From Stenotrophomonas sp. Iso1 (GTDB lineage: Bacteria > Pseudomonadota > Gammaproteobacteria > Xanthomonadales > Xanthomonadaceae), in assembly GCF_027497995.1 (NCBI RefSeq), contig NZ_JAODBT010000002.1, positions 558,001 to 622,000 on the forward strand: DNA of 64,000 bases, given 5' to 3'. Every line of letters starts with the position of its first letter. The stretch's first letter is position 1. The translations under genes and the position numbers were made by a program. Under the pieces are notes generated by a model. That model made no database searches. It saw only the letters and a program-made list of their open reading frames with translations, and had not been told where the DNA came from. Shown here one piece after another: positions 39,300-47,433 of the stretch.

Positions 39300-41128
39300 A
39301 TTCGGGATTGAACATGCACAACAACAACCGACGCATCCGTCGACTGGCGCTGATCACCGCACTGCTGCTGGGAGCAGGGCAGGTCAGTGTGGTGGCGATA
39401 GCCAGTGACACGCAGACGCTTCTGATCCGTGATGCGATGGTGTTCGACGGAACCGGCCGCGCCGCGTACCCGGCCAGCGTTTTGGTCGAGGGCGGCAAGA
39501 TTGCAGCCATCGGCGAAGGCCTTGTCGCACCAAAGGGCGCTCGCGTGGCGAATGCGCGCGGTCAGGCGTTGTTGCCGGGCCTGTTCGACCTGCATACGCA
39601 TTGGACGCCGAACGCGGTGCCGTCGGCACTGCCGCAGGTAGCGAATCTGTACATGGCCGCCGGTGTGACCACGGTCAGCGATTTCCACGAACCGCCGGAA
39701 GCCTACGCGCCGCGCCGGCAGTGGTTGGCGTCCATTGCCGCGCCGGACGTGAAGTTCGCCGCCCGCATGAGCACGCCGTTGGGCCACGGTGCCGACTGGG
39801 GCGACGAAAACACCACTCGCTGGGTCAATACATCTGAGTCCGCGCGTGCAGGCGTGCAGGCCGTGGCCGCGTACAAGCCAGATTTCATCAAGGCCTTCAC
39901 CGATGGCTGGCGTTACTCCAACGCCGCCGATAACAGCAGCATGGACGAGGAAACCCTCACCGCGCTGGTTGATGAGGCGCACAAGCACGGGTTGAAGGTG
40001 TTCACGCACACCGTGATGGTCAAGCGCGGCAAGGCTGCTGCACGCGCCGGTGTGGATGTCATCGCCCACAGCGTGCAGGACGGCCCGGTCGACGCGGAGC
40101 TGATCGAACTGATGCGCACGCATGGCACGGCCTATGCGCCGTCGCTGGCGGTGTACCTGCCGGAGCGGGTGGATGGCAGTGGCCGTACTGGCACCAAGCC
40201 GGATGTACTGCGCCAGCGCGAGCACAACTTCGCCAACGCCTTGGGCAACGTCAAGGCGCTGCACGATGCCGGCATTCCGGTAGTGGTGGGTACCGATGCC
40301 GGCATGACCGGTACGCCGCATGGCAGCTCCACGCTGCGTGAGCTTGAGCTGCTGGTGGACGCCGGGCTCACGCCGGCTGAAGCGCTGCTCGCCGGCACCG
40401 CGCACAGCGCCAAGGCGCTGGGCGTGGACGATCGCGGCACCATCGAAATCGGCAAGCGCGCTGACCTGTTGCTGGTGAAGGGGCAGCCGTGGACGCACAT
40501 CGGCGATATTCGCAACACGCAGCTGGTGTATGTGGCGGGACGTCAGGTACATGGCAAGGGCACCGTGCTGCCAGCCGGCAACCGCGCGCTTGCCTTGCCA
40601 GCGCAGCCGGTGGCGGCATTGGTGGATGACTTCGAGCGCGGCGACGGGCGGACGGCGCTGGATACCCTGCGCATCGACGAGGCCGATGGTGGCAACGACC
40701 GCACCGTGCAGGTGACCGAAGTGGTTGCCCGCGAGACCGGCGGTAATGCACTGGCCACGCAGGCCAAGCTGTCGAGCAAGGACAGCGCCTTTGCGGCGGC
40801 GATCCTGCCGCTGAGCCGAGGTTCGGTGGCACCGGTGGACGCACGGGCGCATCACGGCATCCGTTTCGAACTGCGTGGCAGTTCGCCGGAACTGCGGCTG
40901 GAAGTGCGCGCGCTGGGCAATCGTCGCTTCATCGCGCCGCTGCAGGCGCAACCGCAATGGCGCACCGTGGAAGTGCCGTTCACCGCCCTACAGGGCCAGC
41001 CGCCGTTTCGCGCCAAGGCACCGGTTGCCGAATGGAAAGGCGATGACCTGCAGCAGTTGGTGTTCTCCGCAGGCGGCGAGCCCGGCAGCAAGGTCTGGTT
41101 CGAGATCGACAACGTCACCTTCTATTGA
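39296..41128 (+). CDS. Exported amidohydrolase with a CIA30-like C-terminal domain
   Basis: The 610-residue protein has a signal peptide (about 15-38) and an imidazolonepropionase-like metal-dependent hydrolase domain: LFDLHTHWTP, FTHTVMVKRG, AHSVQDG and VGTDAGM supply metal ligands. From about residue 440 a CIA30-like beta domain follows (LVDDFERGD to WFEIDNVTFY). The family cleaves cyclic amides or Xaa-Pro type peptides. It overlaps fecR by 4 nt (ATGA), so it is part of the TonB receptor operon and probably processes the imported compound in the periplasm. Confidence 0.85.
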   Translation: MNSGLNMHNNNRRIRRLALITALLLGAGQVSVVAIASDTQTLLIRDAMVFDGTGRAAYPASVLVEGGKIAAIGEGLVAPKGARVANARGQALLPGLFDLHTHWTPNAVPSALPQVANLYMAAGVTTVSDFHEPPEAYAPRRQWLASIAAPDVKFAARMSTPLGHGADWGDENTTRWVNTSESARAGVQAVAAYKPDFIKAFTDGWRYSNAADNSSMDEETLTALVDEAHKHGLKVFTHTVMVKRGKAAARAGVDVIAHSVQDGPVDAELIELMRTHGTAYAPSLAVYLPERVDGSGRTGTKPDVLRQREHNFANALGNVKALHDAGIPVVVGTDAGMTGTPHGSSTLRELELLVDAGLTPAEALLAGTAHSAKALGVDDRGTIEIGKRADLLLVKGQPWTHIGDIRNTQLVYVAGRQVHGKGTVLPAGNRALALPAQPVAALVDDFERGDGRTALDTLRIDEADGGNDRTVQVTEVVARETGGNALATQAKLSSKDSAFAAAILPLSRGSVAPVDARAHHGIRFELRGSSPELRLEVRALGNRRFIAPLQAQPQWRTVEVPFTALQGQPPFRAKAPVAEWKGDDLQQLVFSAGGEPGSKVWFEIDNVTFY

Positions 41129-41145
41129 GCTGTGGGAACCCGGCC

Positions 41146-42591
41146 ATGAAACCTACTCTGTTGCGTGCGGCGTTACTGGGGTGCCTGCTATCTGCCAGCA
41201 ACGCATGGGGCGCGCCGGTGGATGTGACGGCGGTTCTGGATGCATATGCGCCGCGTCAGGCCGAAGTCGGCAAGGCGTTGTGGCAGCACCCAGAGTTGGG
41301 CTACCTGGAAACGGAGTCGTCGGCGCTGCTGCAGCGGGAGTTGCGCGACGCCGGTTTCCGCATCCAGGCCGGTGTCGCCGGCATGCCAACCGCATTTGTA
41401 GCGACGTTCGGCACACGCGGCAACGGCCCGGTTATCGGCCTGCTCGCGGAGATGGACGCATTGCCGGGCATGGCACAAGCGGCCGAGCCAGCGCGCATGG
41501 AAATCCCGGGGCAGGAAGCTGGACAGGCCTGCGGTCATAATCTGTTCGGTGCAGCCTCGGTAGGTGCGGCACGCGCTGTCGCGCAGTGGCTGAAGGACAC
41601 CGGTAATGAGGGCGAGGTACGCCTGTATGGCACGCCGGCCGAGGAGGGTGGCTCGGGCAAGGTCTATATGACCAAGGCGGGCTTGTTCAATGACGTAGAC
41701 GTTGTGCTGCATTGGCATCCGTCCGCCGACAACTCTGCCGCGCAGGGCACCACACTGGCCAACACCAGCGGCAAGTTTCGTTTCCACGGCCGCGCTGCAC
41801 ATGCGGCCATCGCACCAGAGCGTGGCCGCTCCGCGCTGGACGGCGTAGAAGCCTTCAACTACATGGCCAACCTGATGCGTGAGCATGTGCCCGATGGCAC
41901 TCGCATCCATTACGTCATCAGCAACGGCGGCGCTGCACCCAACGTGGTGCCGGATGCCGCCGAGGCTTACTACTATGTGCGCCACACCGATCCGGCCGTA
42001 GTGCGCGATGTGTTCGAGCGTCTGCACAAGGCTGCTGAAGGCGCAGCGATGGGAACGGGCACTTCGGTCGAGTTCGAACAGACCGGCGGCGTGTTCTCGC
42101 TGCTGCCGAATGACACATTGGGGCAGGTGATGCAGGCCGCGTTGCAGCAGGTGGGTGGTGTGCGTTACGACGCCGCCGAGCAGGCCTTTGCCCAACGCAT
42201 GCAGCAGACACTGGAAAAACGCCCCAAGCTGGACACCGCGCTGCTGCTGCAGCCGTATCGCGCCGACGCTGCCGGTAGTGCGTCAACCGACGTCGGCGAC
42301 GTCAGCTGGAATGTCCCCACTGTCGGCCTAAGTACCGCCACTTGGGTGCCTGGTACCCCGGCCCACAGCTGGCAGGCGGTGGCTGCATCGGGCATGAGCA
42401 TCGGCGACAAGGGCGCGTTGAACGCCGCCAAGGTGATGGCATTGGCGGCAGTGCAATTGCTGCAGTCACCGGATACCGTGCGCAAGGCCCGGCAGGAGTT
42501 CGACGAACGACGCGGCAAGGACTTCCGTTATCAGCCGCTGTTGCAGCGGGATACGCCGCCGCTGGATTACCGCCGCAAAGCGGGCCAGTGA
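41146..42591 (+). CDS. Exported M20-family amidohydrolase/peptidase
   Basis: From 41146 the 481-residue protein has a signal peptide (LLRAALLGCLLSASNAWG) and an M20 di-zinc peptidase fold: LLAEMDALPG, ACGHNLF, TPAEEGGSGK and LHWHPS carry the metal and catalytic residues, and a dimerisation domain (GRAAHAAIAPERGRSALDG) is inserted. It is closest to the AbgB type, which cleaves p-aminobenzoyl-glutamate and other acyl-amino acids. It begins 17 nt after the amidohydrolase gene and probably works on the same substrate. Confidence 0.87.
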   Translation: MKPTLLRAALLGCLLSASNAWGAPVDVTAVLDAYAPRQAEVGKALWQHPELGYLETESSALLQRELRDAGFRIQAGVAGMPTAFVATFGTRGNGPVIGLLAEMDALPGMAQAAEPARMEIPGQEAGQACGHNLFGAASVGAARAVAQWLKDTGNEGEVRLYGTPAEEGGSGKVYMTKAGLFNDVDVVLHWHPSADNSAAQGTTLANTSGKFRFHGRAAHAAIAPERGRSALDGVEAFNYMANLMREHVPDGTRIHYVISNGGAAPNVVPDAAEAYYYVRHTDPAVVRDVFERLHKAAEGAAMGTGTSVEFEQTGGVFSLLPNDTLGQVMQAALQQVGGVRYDAAEQAFAQRMQQTLEKRPKLDTALLLQPYRADAAGSASTDVGDVSWNVPTVGLSTATWVPGTPAHSWQAVAASGMSIGDKGALNAAKVMALAAVQLLQSPDTVRKARQEFDERRGKDFRYQPLLQRDTPPLDYRRKAGQ

Positions 42592-43107
42592 CTTCATCGA
42601 GCGCAGACAGGTGTAGTCAATTGTCAGTCGTGCGCAGTGCACATGAAGGAGCGGCGTAAGCCGCGAAGCGGGAACTCTCCCTGAAGCCAAGAAGGCCCGC
42701 AATCGCAGCATGCGCGATTGCAGGCTTTCTACATGCAGGTACAGTTTCGCTGGACCTCTCTTCCTGCTGCGCATGCCGTTCGTACACCAGTAGGGGCTTC
42801 ATCTTTCGGTCTCGCCCCGCGTCGACTCGGTCAGGCTGCTTATCCATTCTTCGGGGATGCGTTTGCTCCGACAAATAACGCGACGAGCATGCGGAATATG
42901 CAGGAGGCGTGTTGCTGCGATCGGCATTCGCACAGTGTCGAATGTTGTGATGCAGCTGCTGTCATATCCCCTGCCGTTGTGACGTATGCCGGATGGCACT
43001 AGTGACCTCATGGCGCGCCTCCGCAGTATGAATTGCCGTCTACTCACAACGGCCGCAGTGACGCTGTTGCGACGTTGCGCCCTCATCGTTTCTGCTCAGG
43101 AGGCACC
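42592..43107. other. Intergenic region with terminator and repeat-like sequence
   Basis: Near 42646 GGAGCGGCGTAAGCCGCGAA resembles a REP-type extragenic element. A terminator hairpin lies at 42692-42730. The remainder holds only composition-driven open frames. A ribosome binding site AGGAGG at 43098-43103 serves the next gene. Confidence 0.5.
42692..42730 (+). terminator. Terminator of the TonB receptor operon
   Basis: GCAATCGC (42699-42706) and GCGATTGC (42714-42721) form the stem, with AAGGCCC/AGGCTTTCT flanks. Confidence 0.65.
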
Positions 43108-44283
43108 ATGGCGACTACCGCACGTTGCAGTTCACGTTGGACGCGCCAAGCTTCAGGCGCATCTCGTCTTTTTTTCGGGCTGTCGTTGGTGCTCGGCGCC
43201 ACGCTGAGTGCGAATGCGTCGGCAGATAACAGCCTGGACCCCATCCTTACAGCCGCGATGGAGGGCACGCAGACGCCCGCGGTTGCGATGCTGGTTATCC
43301 GCGACGACAAGGTGGAGCGGCAGTCGGTCCGTGGCGTGCGTCGCAACGACAGTACGGTGGCTGCCCAGACCGATGACGTGTGGCTGATCGGCTCTACCGG
43401 GAAGCCCATGACCGTTGCTTTGATTGCGCGCTTGGCGGAGCAGGGGCTGCTGGATTGGGAGGCGCCGTTGTCGAAGATGCTGCCAGACCTCACCACGATC
43501 AACCCGGTGTACAGCAACATCACCCTGACCCAGTTGCTGTCGCACCGCGCGGGATTGCCGGAGAATTTGCAGGATGCTGCTGCCCTGGATGCCTTCTTCA
43601 CCGATACCCGTGCGTTGCCGGTACAGCGTGAGGCGTACATTCGTGCAGCACTGCAGGAGGCGCCGGTCAATGTGCCGGGTAATGAGTTTGCCTACAGCAA
43701 CAGCGGCTTTTTGATTGCCGCCGTGATAGCCGAGCGCGTCACCGGCACCGATTTCGAAACATTGATGCGGCGCGAAGTATTCGAGCCGCTGGGAATGGAT
43801 AGCGCTGGATTCGGCCCGACGTCCGCGGATCAGCCGCAAGGTCATCGCGCCGGTAAGCCGGTGACCACCGCGCCGCAGAAGTCAGACGATGGCGTTCCGC
43901 CGATGTACACGCCGGCCGGCAACGTGCACATGCGGCTGCAGGACATGGCCAAGTTTGCCATTGATCAGATGGCCGGCAGTCGCGGTAAGGGCAAGCTGCT
44001 GACCCCGGCGTCCTACCGTTTGATGCAGACCCCGCAGAGCGGTAGTCCGTCTGCCATGGACTGGGGCGTGCAGCCATCCATTGCCGGGCGCAGGGGTCCG
44101 GTGCTCACGCACGGTGGCTCGGACGGCAATTGGCTGGCGTGGGTGGCACTGTTCCCCGAAAGCGGCAACGGCCTGATCGCCATTGCCAATGCGGCGGAAG
44201 ACATGGGCGCAGACAAGGCAACGATGGGCGCCATGGGCCCGGTCTTCGCAGAGCTGGCACCACCGGCCGCTGCGAAGCCGTGA
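43108..44283 (+). CDS. Exported serine hydrolase of the class C beta-lactamase/PBP4 family
   Basis: The 391-residue protein starts at ATG 43108 with a ribosome binding site AGGAGG and a long twin-Arg-free signal (about 20-38). It has the SxxK motif in GSTGKPM, the YxN motif in AYSNSGF and the HxG-type motif in THGGSDG. Most members are esterases or peptidases rather than true beta-lactamases. It follows the peptide-hydrolase operon after a terminator. Its last 67 nt are duplicated at the far end of the adjacent island. Confidence 0.87.
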   Translation: MATTARCSSRWTRQASGASRLFFGLSLVLGATLSANASADNSLDPILTAAMEGTQTPAVAMLVIRDDKVERQSVRGVRRNDSTVAAQTDDVWLIGSTGKPMTVALIARLAEQGLLDWEAPLSKMLPDLTTINPVYSNITLTQLLSHRAGLPENLQDAAALDAFFTDTRALPVQREAYIRAALQEAPVNVPGNEFAYSNSGFLIAAVIAERVTGTDFETLMRREVFEPLGMDSAGFGPTSADQPQGHRAGKPVTTAPQKSDDGVPPMYTPAGNVHMRLQDMAKFAIDQMAGSRGKGKLLTPASYRLMQTPQSGSPSAMDWGVQPSIAGRRGPVLTHGGSDGNWLAWVALFPESGNGLIAIANAAEDMGADKATMGAMGPVFAELAPPAAAKP

Positions 44284-44360
44284 TTGTGGGGTACAGGCCC
44301 ATGACGAAGCGTGGGATCAGCGGCCTTGTCAGCCAGCTGGTCCCATGCGCAAGGAGCCTG

Positions 44361-44390
44361 TTGGCGAACGTCGAAGACGCGCGCTAGAAT
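44361..44390 (+). promoter_or_regulatory. tRNA-Ala promoter, left copy
   Basis: TTGGCG (44361-44366), an 18-nt spacer, TAGAAT (44385-44390). It is identical to the copy that serves the intact tRNA at the other end of the island. Confidence 0.7.
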
Positions 44391-44403
44391 CCAGACACCG
44401 CGT

Positions 44404-44441
44404 GGGGCGGTAGCTCAGCTGGGAGAGCGTCGCGTTCGCAA
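44404..44441 (+). pseudogene. 5' half of tRNA-Ala (CGC), cut at the anticodon loop
   Basis: The first 38 nt, up to TTCGCAA, equal the intact tRNA at 59426-59501, and the sequence then changes to island DNA. It cannot fold as a tRNA but keeps its promoter. Confidence 0.92.
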
Positions 44442-44488
44442 GCTGGCCGGTAAAAGCCGGAATCGCCTCACCTATCAATGACTCAACC

Positions 44489-44514
44489 AACGCCCGCTCA
44501 TCAGCGGGCGTTTT
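44489..44514 (+). terminator. Intrinsic terminator after the truncated tRNA
   Basis: CGCCCGCT (44491-44498), CATC loop, AGCGGGCG (44503-44510), TTTT. It lies 48 nt after the junction. Confidence 0.85.
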
Positions 44515-44653
44515 GCGTAAGGCGGGTCCTGCAGCCAACGGGGAAATATCTCACTCGGTGAGACTTCTTGCCCTTATGCTTGAGCGGCTTGATGCTCGAC
44601 TGAAATCTAGCGCTGCCAATAGGTTAAATACACCTTGACAACGCCCCTAAAGA

Positions 44654-45916
44654 ATGAAATCCATGGCTAAGAACACCTCCCCGCTGACTTCGATTGAGCT
44701 TTTTACAGGCGCCGGTGGGCTCGCTTTGGCTACGCATATGGCGGGCTTCAAGCATGCCGGGTTGTTTGAGTGGAATGCAGACGCTTGCGACACGTTGCGT
44801 GCAAACGCCGAGGCAAAGGCTGTTCCCGGTCTTCATGGTTGGAAGGGGAGGGTGTCCCAGGGGGACGTGAGTCACGTTGCTTTTAGAGAGTTCGAAGGCG
44901 TTGATTTGGTCGCCGGAGGCCCACCGTGCCAACCGTTTTCCCTTGGGGGAAAGCACGGAGGAATGGAGGATCGTCGCGACATGATCCCGCAGTTCATACG
45001 TGCAGTGCGGGAGACAAAGCCTCGAGCATTCATCATGGAGAACGTTCGCGGCTTGGCTCGGAAGTCATTCGCTACTTACCTTGAGTACTCGAAGTTGCAG
45101 CTGACTTATCCTGAGATCATCCGGAAAAGCGCTGAAAGCTGGGAGTGTCATTTGCGGAGGCTTCAACAGCATCACACGTCAAGTCCTCGGCAGGATGGTT
45201 TGGCCTATAACGTTTTGTTCTCCGAAGTGCGCAACGCTGCGGACTATGGGGTGCCGCAATGTCGCGAACGCATTTTTATTGTTGGCTTTCGATCTGATGT
45301 GAACGCGAATTGGGCATTTCCGGCGCCAACGCATTCGCAGGAAAGGCTGTTGCATGATCAGTGGGTCACAGGGGCGTATTGGGAGCGCGCAGGTATCAAG
45401 CGCCCCAAAATTCCTTCTAACATGCTGCGCAAAGTAGAGCAGCTTTCAAAGGGGAATGCGTCTGCCCAGCTTCCGTGGAAGACAATTCGCGAAGCTGTTT
45501 CTGATTTGCCTTCTCCGTTCGCTGATCGGAATCATCGCGGTGATGTCTTCAACCACCGATTCCAGCCGGGTGCGAAGCCATACGTAGGGCATACGGGCAG
45601 TCCGTTCGATGCGCCGTCCAAGACCTTGAAGGCCGGTGGTCATGGAGTGCCAGGCGGTGAGAACATGATTGCGTTTCCTGATGGCAGTTACCGCTATTTG
45701 ACTGTGCGAGAAGCTGCGCGGGTACAAACGTTTCCCGATAGCTGGCATTTCAAAGGAGCTTGGGGCGAAGCAATGAGGCAGCTCGGGAATGCTGTGCCAG
45801 TGGACCTTGTGCGCGTTGTCGCCGATAGTGTTGCTCGGACCCTTGGACAGAGCCGCACGAAAGCATGCACGCCGCATACAACTTCAACTTCCTCGAAACG
45901 ATCTCGCAGCAGCTGA
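44654..45916 (+). CDS. DNA (cytosine-5-)-methyltransferase of a type II R-M system
   Basis: The 420-residue protein shows the ordered C5-methyltransferase motifs: LFTGAGGLALA (I), AGGPPCQPFS with the catalytic Cys (IV), MENVRG (VI), QCRERIFIVGFR (VIII) and RQLGNAVPV (X). The long variable region before motif X is the target-recognition part. It overlaps by 52 nt a gene for an Eco29kI-like nuclease, so it should protect that enzyme's site, which is CCGCGG for Eco29kI. The last 25 residues are Ser/Thr/Lys-rich and lie in the overlap. Confidence 0.93.
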   Translation: MKSMAKNTSPLTSIELFTGAGGLALATHMAGFKHAGLFEWNADACDTLRANAEAKAVPGLHGWKGRVSQGDVSHVAFREFEGVDLVAGGPPCQPFSLGGKHGGMEDRRDMIPQFIRAVRETKPRAFIMENVRGLARKSFATYLEYSKLQLTYPEIIRKSAESWECHLRRLQQHHTSSPRQDGLAYNVLFSEVRNAADYGVPQCRERIFIVGFRSDVNANWAFPAPTHSQERLLHDQWVTGAYWERAGIKRPKIPSNMLRKVEQLSKGNASAQLPWKTIREAVSDLPSPFADRNHRGDVFNHRFQPGAKPYVGHTGSPFDAPSKTLKAGGHGVPGGENMIAFPDGSYRYLTVREAARVQTFPDSWHFKGAWGEAMRQLGNAVPVDLVRVVADSVARTLGQSRTKACTPHTTSTSSKRSRSS

Positions 45917-46602
45917 AAAGTTCGCTGGATGCGCTAACGATAACCCCGTTGAATGCGGGAAGCTTAGCTGTGCTTTTGGCTGATCAAGTACGGTTGAACG
46001 CTCGTCAAGGCGTCTACCAACTCTATCTTGGGAATGATCTGGTTTACCTCGGAAAGGCCGATGATGTTGCAAATCGGCTCGATGAGCATTTGACTAAGCT
46101 ATCGGGCCGTAATGGTGTGCATCTTCCCAGCGTGGGCTACAAGGCTCTATTGCTGGATCGAAGCATGAGCACCGCAGCCAATGAGAACGTGCTGATTGGG
46201 TTGTTTCTGCCCACAAATCCACAAATGTGGAACGGCAAAGGGTTCGGTCCGAAGGACCCGGGAAAGGAGCGGGACACGACCCGTCCGAACTATTTTGATA
46301 CCAAGTATCCAATTCGGTCCGACTACCCTGTTCCCGGCGTAGAAGACCATGAAAGTATCGGGAGCCTTCTCGGAAAGTTGAAGGCAGCACTCCCTTTCGT
46401 TTTTCGCTATGGGTTGGATGGAAAATCCCCTGTGAGCGCGTTGGTCGTTGATCTGACAGGTGTGCCGCGAACGGCAGAGGATCTGTTGCAGGCCGCGTTG
46501 CGTGCTCTTGGGGCAGGTTGGAAGGGCGCAATTCTTGCCTTTGGGATGGTGCTCTACGAAACCACTAAGGACTATCCCTACGGAAAGACGCTTTTGCCCT
46601 GA
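45865..46602 (+). CDS. Eco29kI-like GIY-YIG restriction endonuclease
   Basis: The 245-residue protein has a GIY-YIG-type core: GVYQLYLGNDLVYLGKADD, then an Arg and His in ANRLDEHL. The Eco29kI-family block NENVLIGLFLP, MWNGKGFGPKDPGKERD follows. These supply the Tyr, Arg, His and Glu residues of the active site. Eco29kI cuts CCGCGG; the specificity here is inferred. The start overlaps the methyltransferase gene by 52 nt, so modification is translated first. Confidence 0.88.
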   Translation: MHAAYNFNFLETISQQLKSSLDALTITPLNAGSLAVLLADQVRLNARQGVYQLYLGNDLVYLGKADDVANRLDEHLTKLSGRNGVHLPSVGYKALLLDRSMSTAANENVLIGLFLPTNPQMWNGKGFGPKDPGKERDTTRPNYFDTKYPIRSDYPVPGVEDHESIGSLLGKLKAALPFVFRYGLDGKSPVSALVVDLTGVPRTAEDLLQAALRALGAGWKGAILAFGMVLYETTKDYPYGKTLLP

Positions 46603-47122
46603 GTTTCCGTTCTCGATTTGGCTTCCTACATCGAAGACTCGCTGCGAGTGCGAACCAGATCGGACCTCGTCCGCATTGGCATGTACTGGCCTGTTATCGC
46701 TCTGAACCTCAGAGCGTCGCATCAGTCATGCGTTTGGCGAATCAGTGGGGATCCTTGCGGATCAGTAGGTTAGCAAATACTAGGAGAAGAGGAAGCCGGT
46801 GGTAAGCCGGTCTCCTCTTTCGTCATTTCCCTTCGCGATTTAACTGAAAGGCAACCATGAACCGACTTGCGATCCAGCTTGAGAGGGGGGGGGGGGCTCC
46901 CTCAGTTGCAACCCGAATTCCGTTTACACAAAAATCTGCACATGTTCCACGGTTAGCGACGATCACCAGGCGCATTGCTCGTGGTGCCATTTCAGGGCAG
47001 CAAGGCTTACGACGTGCTGCGACCCGCTAGGATTACGCAGGGGAGCGTCCTGGAGTTCGGCATATTCGTCCCAGCTAACTTGGGTGCAATGCAGACAGTG
47101 CGCGTCTCGGGGGCGATCCCAG
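46603..47122. other. Intergenic/degenerate region with a 12-G run
   Basis: It contains a hairpin near 46788-46822 (AGAGGA/TCCTCT, T-rich tail), a start-like ATG at 46857 after GAAAGG, and a run of 12 G at 46885-46896. An open frame from 46957 to 47187 (including VVPFQGSKAYDVLRPARI) has protein-like composition but no recognised family, and it is in a different frame from the ATG. It is probably gene remnants. Confidence 0.45.
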
Positions 47123-47431
47123 CTACTTGTTCGCCAAAGACCTCAGCTCATCATCCGCATGTGCACTTGCAAGAATGTGGCGCCTGACATCAGTCGCCAT
47201 GATTTGATCTGGATCCACAAGCGACAATCTAATGAGCTTGGCTAGAACGCCCCTGTCAGGCGACTGCTCGAGCCACCAATGAAATACCCCATTTCGATCG
47301 TGCTCAGACGCCATCTCGTTTCCTGGCACATAACCCGCAATAAGCTGATCAATAAGATCAACCGGAAGCATCCCCAAGGAAATCCACTCTTCCGGAAATT
47401 CCATAAGCTCGAGGTACTCATCTCTTGTCAT
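47123..47431 (-). CDS. Putative immunity protein for the RHS toxin
   Basis: The 102-residue acidic protein starts MTRDEYLELMEFPEEWISLG, just 2 nt after the stop of the RHS gene. A small acidic gene directly downstream of a polymorphic-toxin C-terminus is the usual position of the cognate immunity gene, and this is the basis of the call. It contains a Trp-rich segment (GVFHWWLEQSPDR) typical of toxin-binding surfaces, but I do not recognise its family. It should act where the toxin acts. Confidence 0.75.
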   Translation of the reverse strand: MTRDEYLELMEFPEEWISLGMLPVDLIDQLIAGYVPGNEMASEHDRNGVFHWWLEQSPDRGVLAKLIRLSLVDPDQIMATDVRRHILASAHADDELRSLANK

Positions 47432-47433
47432 CA

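Larger units (their letters stand above)
44217..44441. repeat. Left 225-bp direct repeat flanking the island
   Basis: Matches 59239-59463 at a constant offset of 15,022 with 4 mismatches. It spans the last 67 nt of the serine hydrolase gene, the intergenic region, the tRNA-Ala promoter and the first 38 nt of tRNA-Ala(CGC). Confidence 0.95.

Noticed and set aside
39101..40957. 618-codon open frame antisense to the amidohydrolase
   Set aside because: No motifs; the sense gene carries metal-site residues.
43108..44283. Serine hydrolase as an antibiotic-resistance beta-lactamase
   Set aside because: The SxxK and YxN motifs are shared by many esterases and peptidases; nothing in the sequence or context shows resistance.
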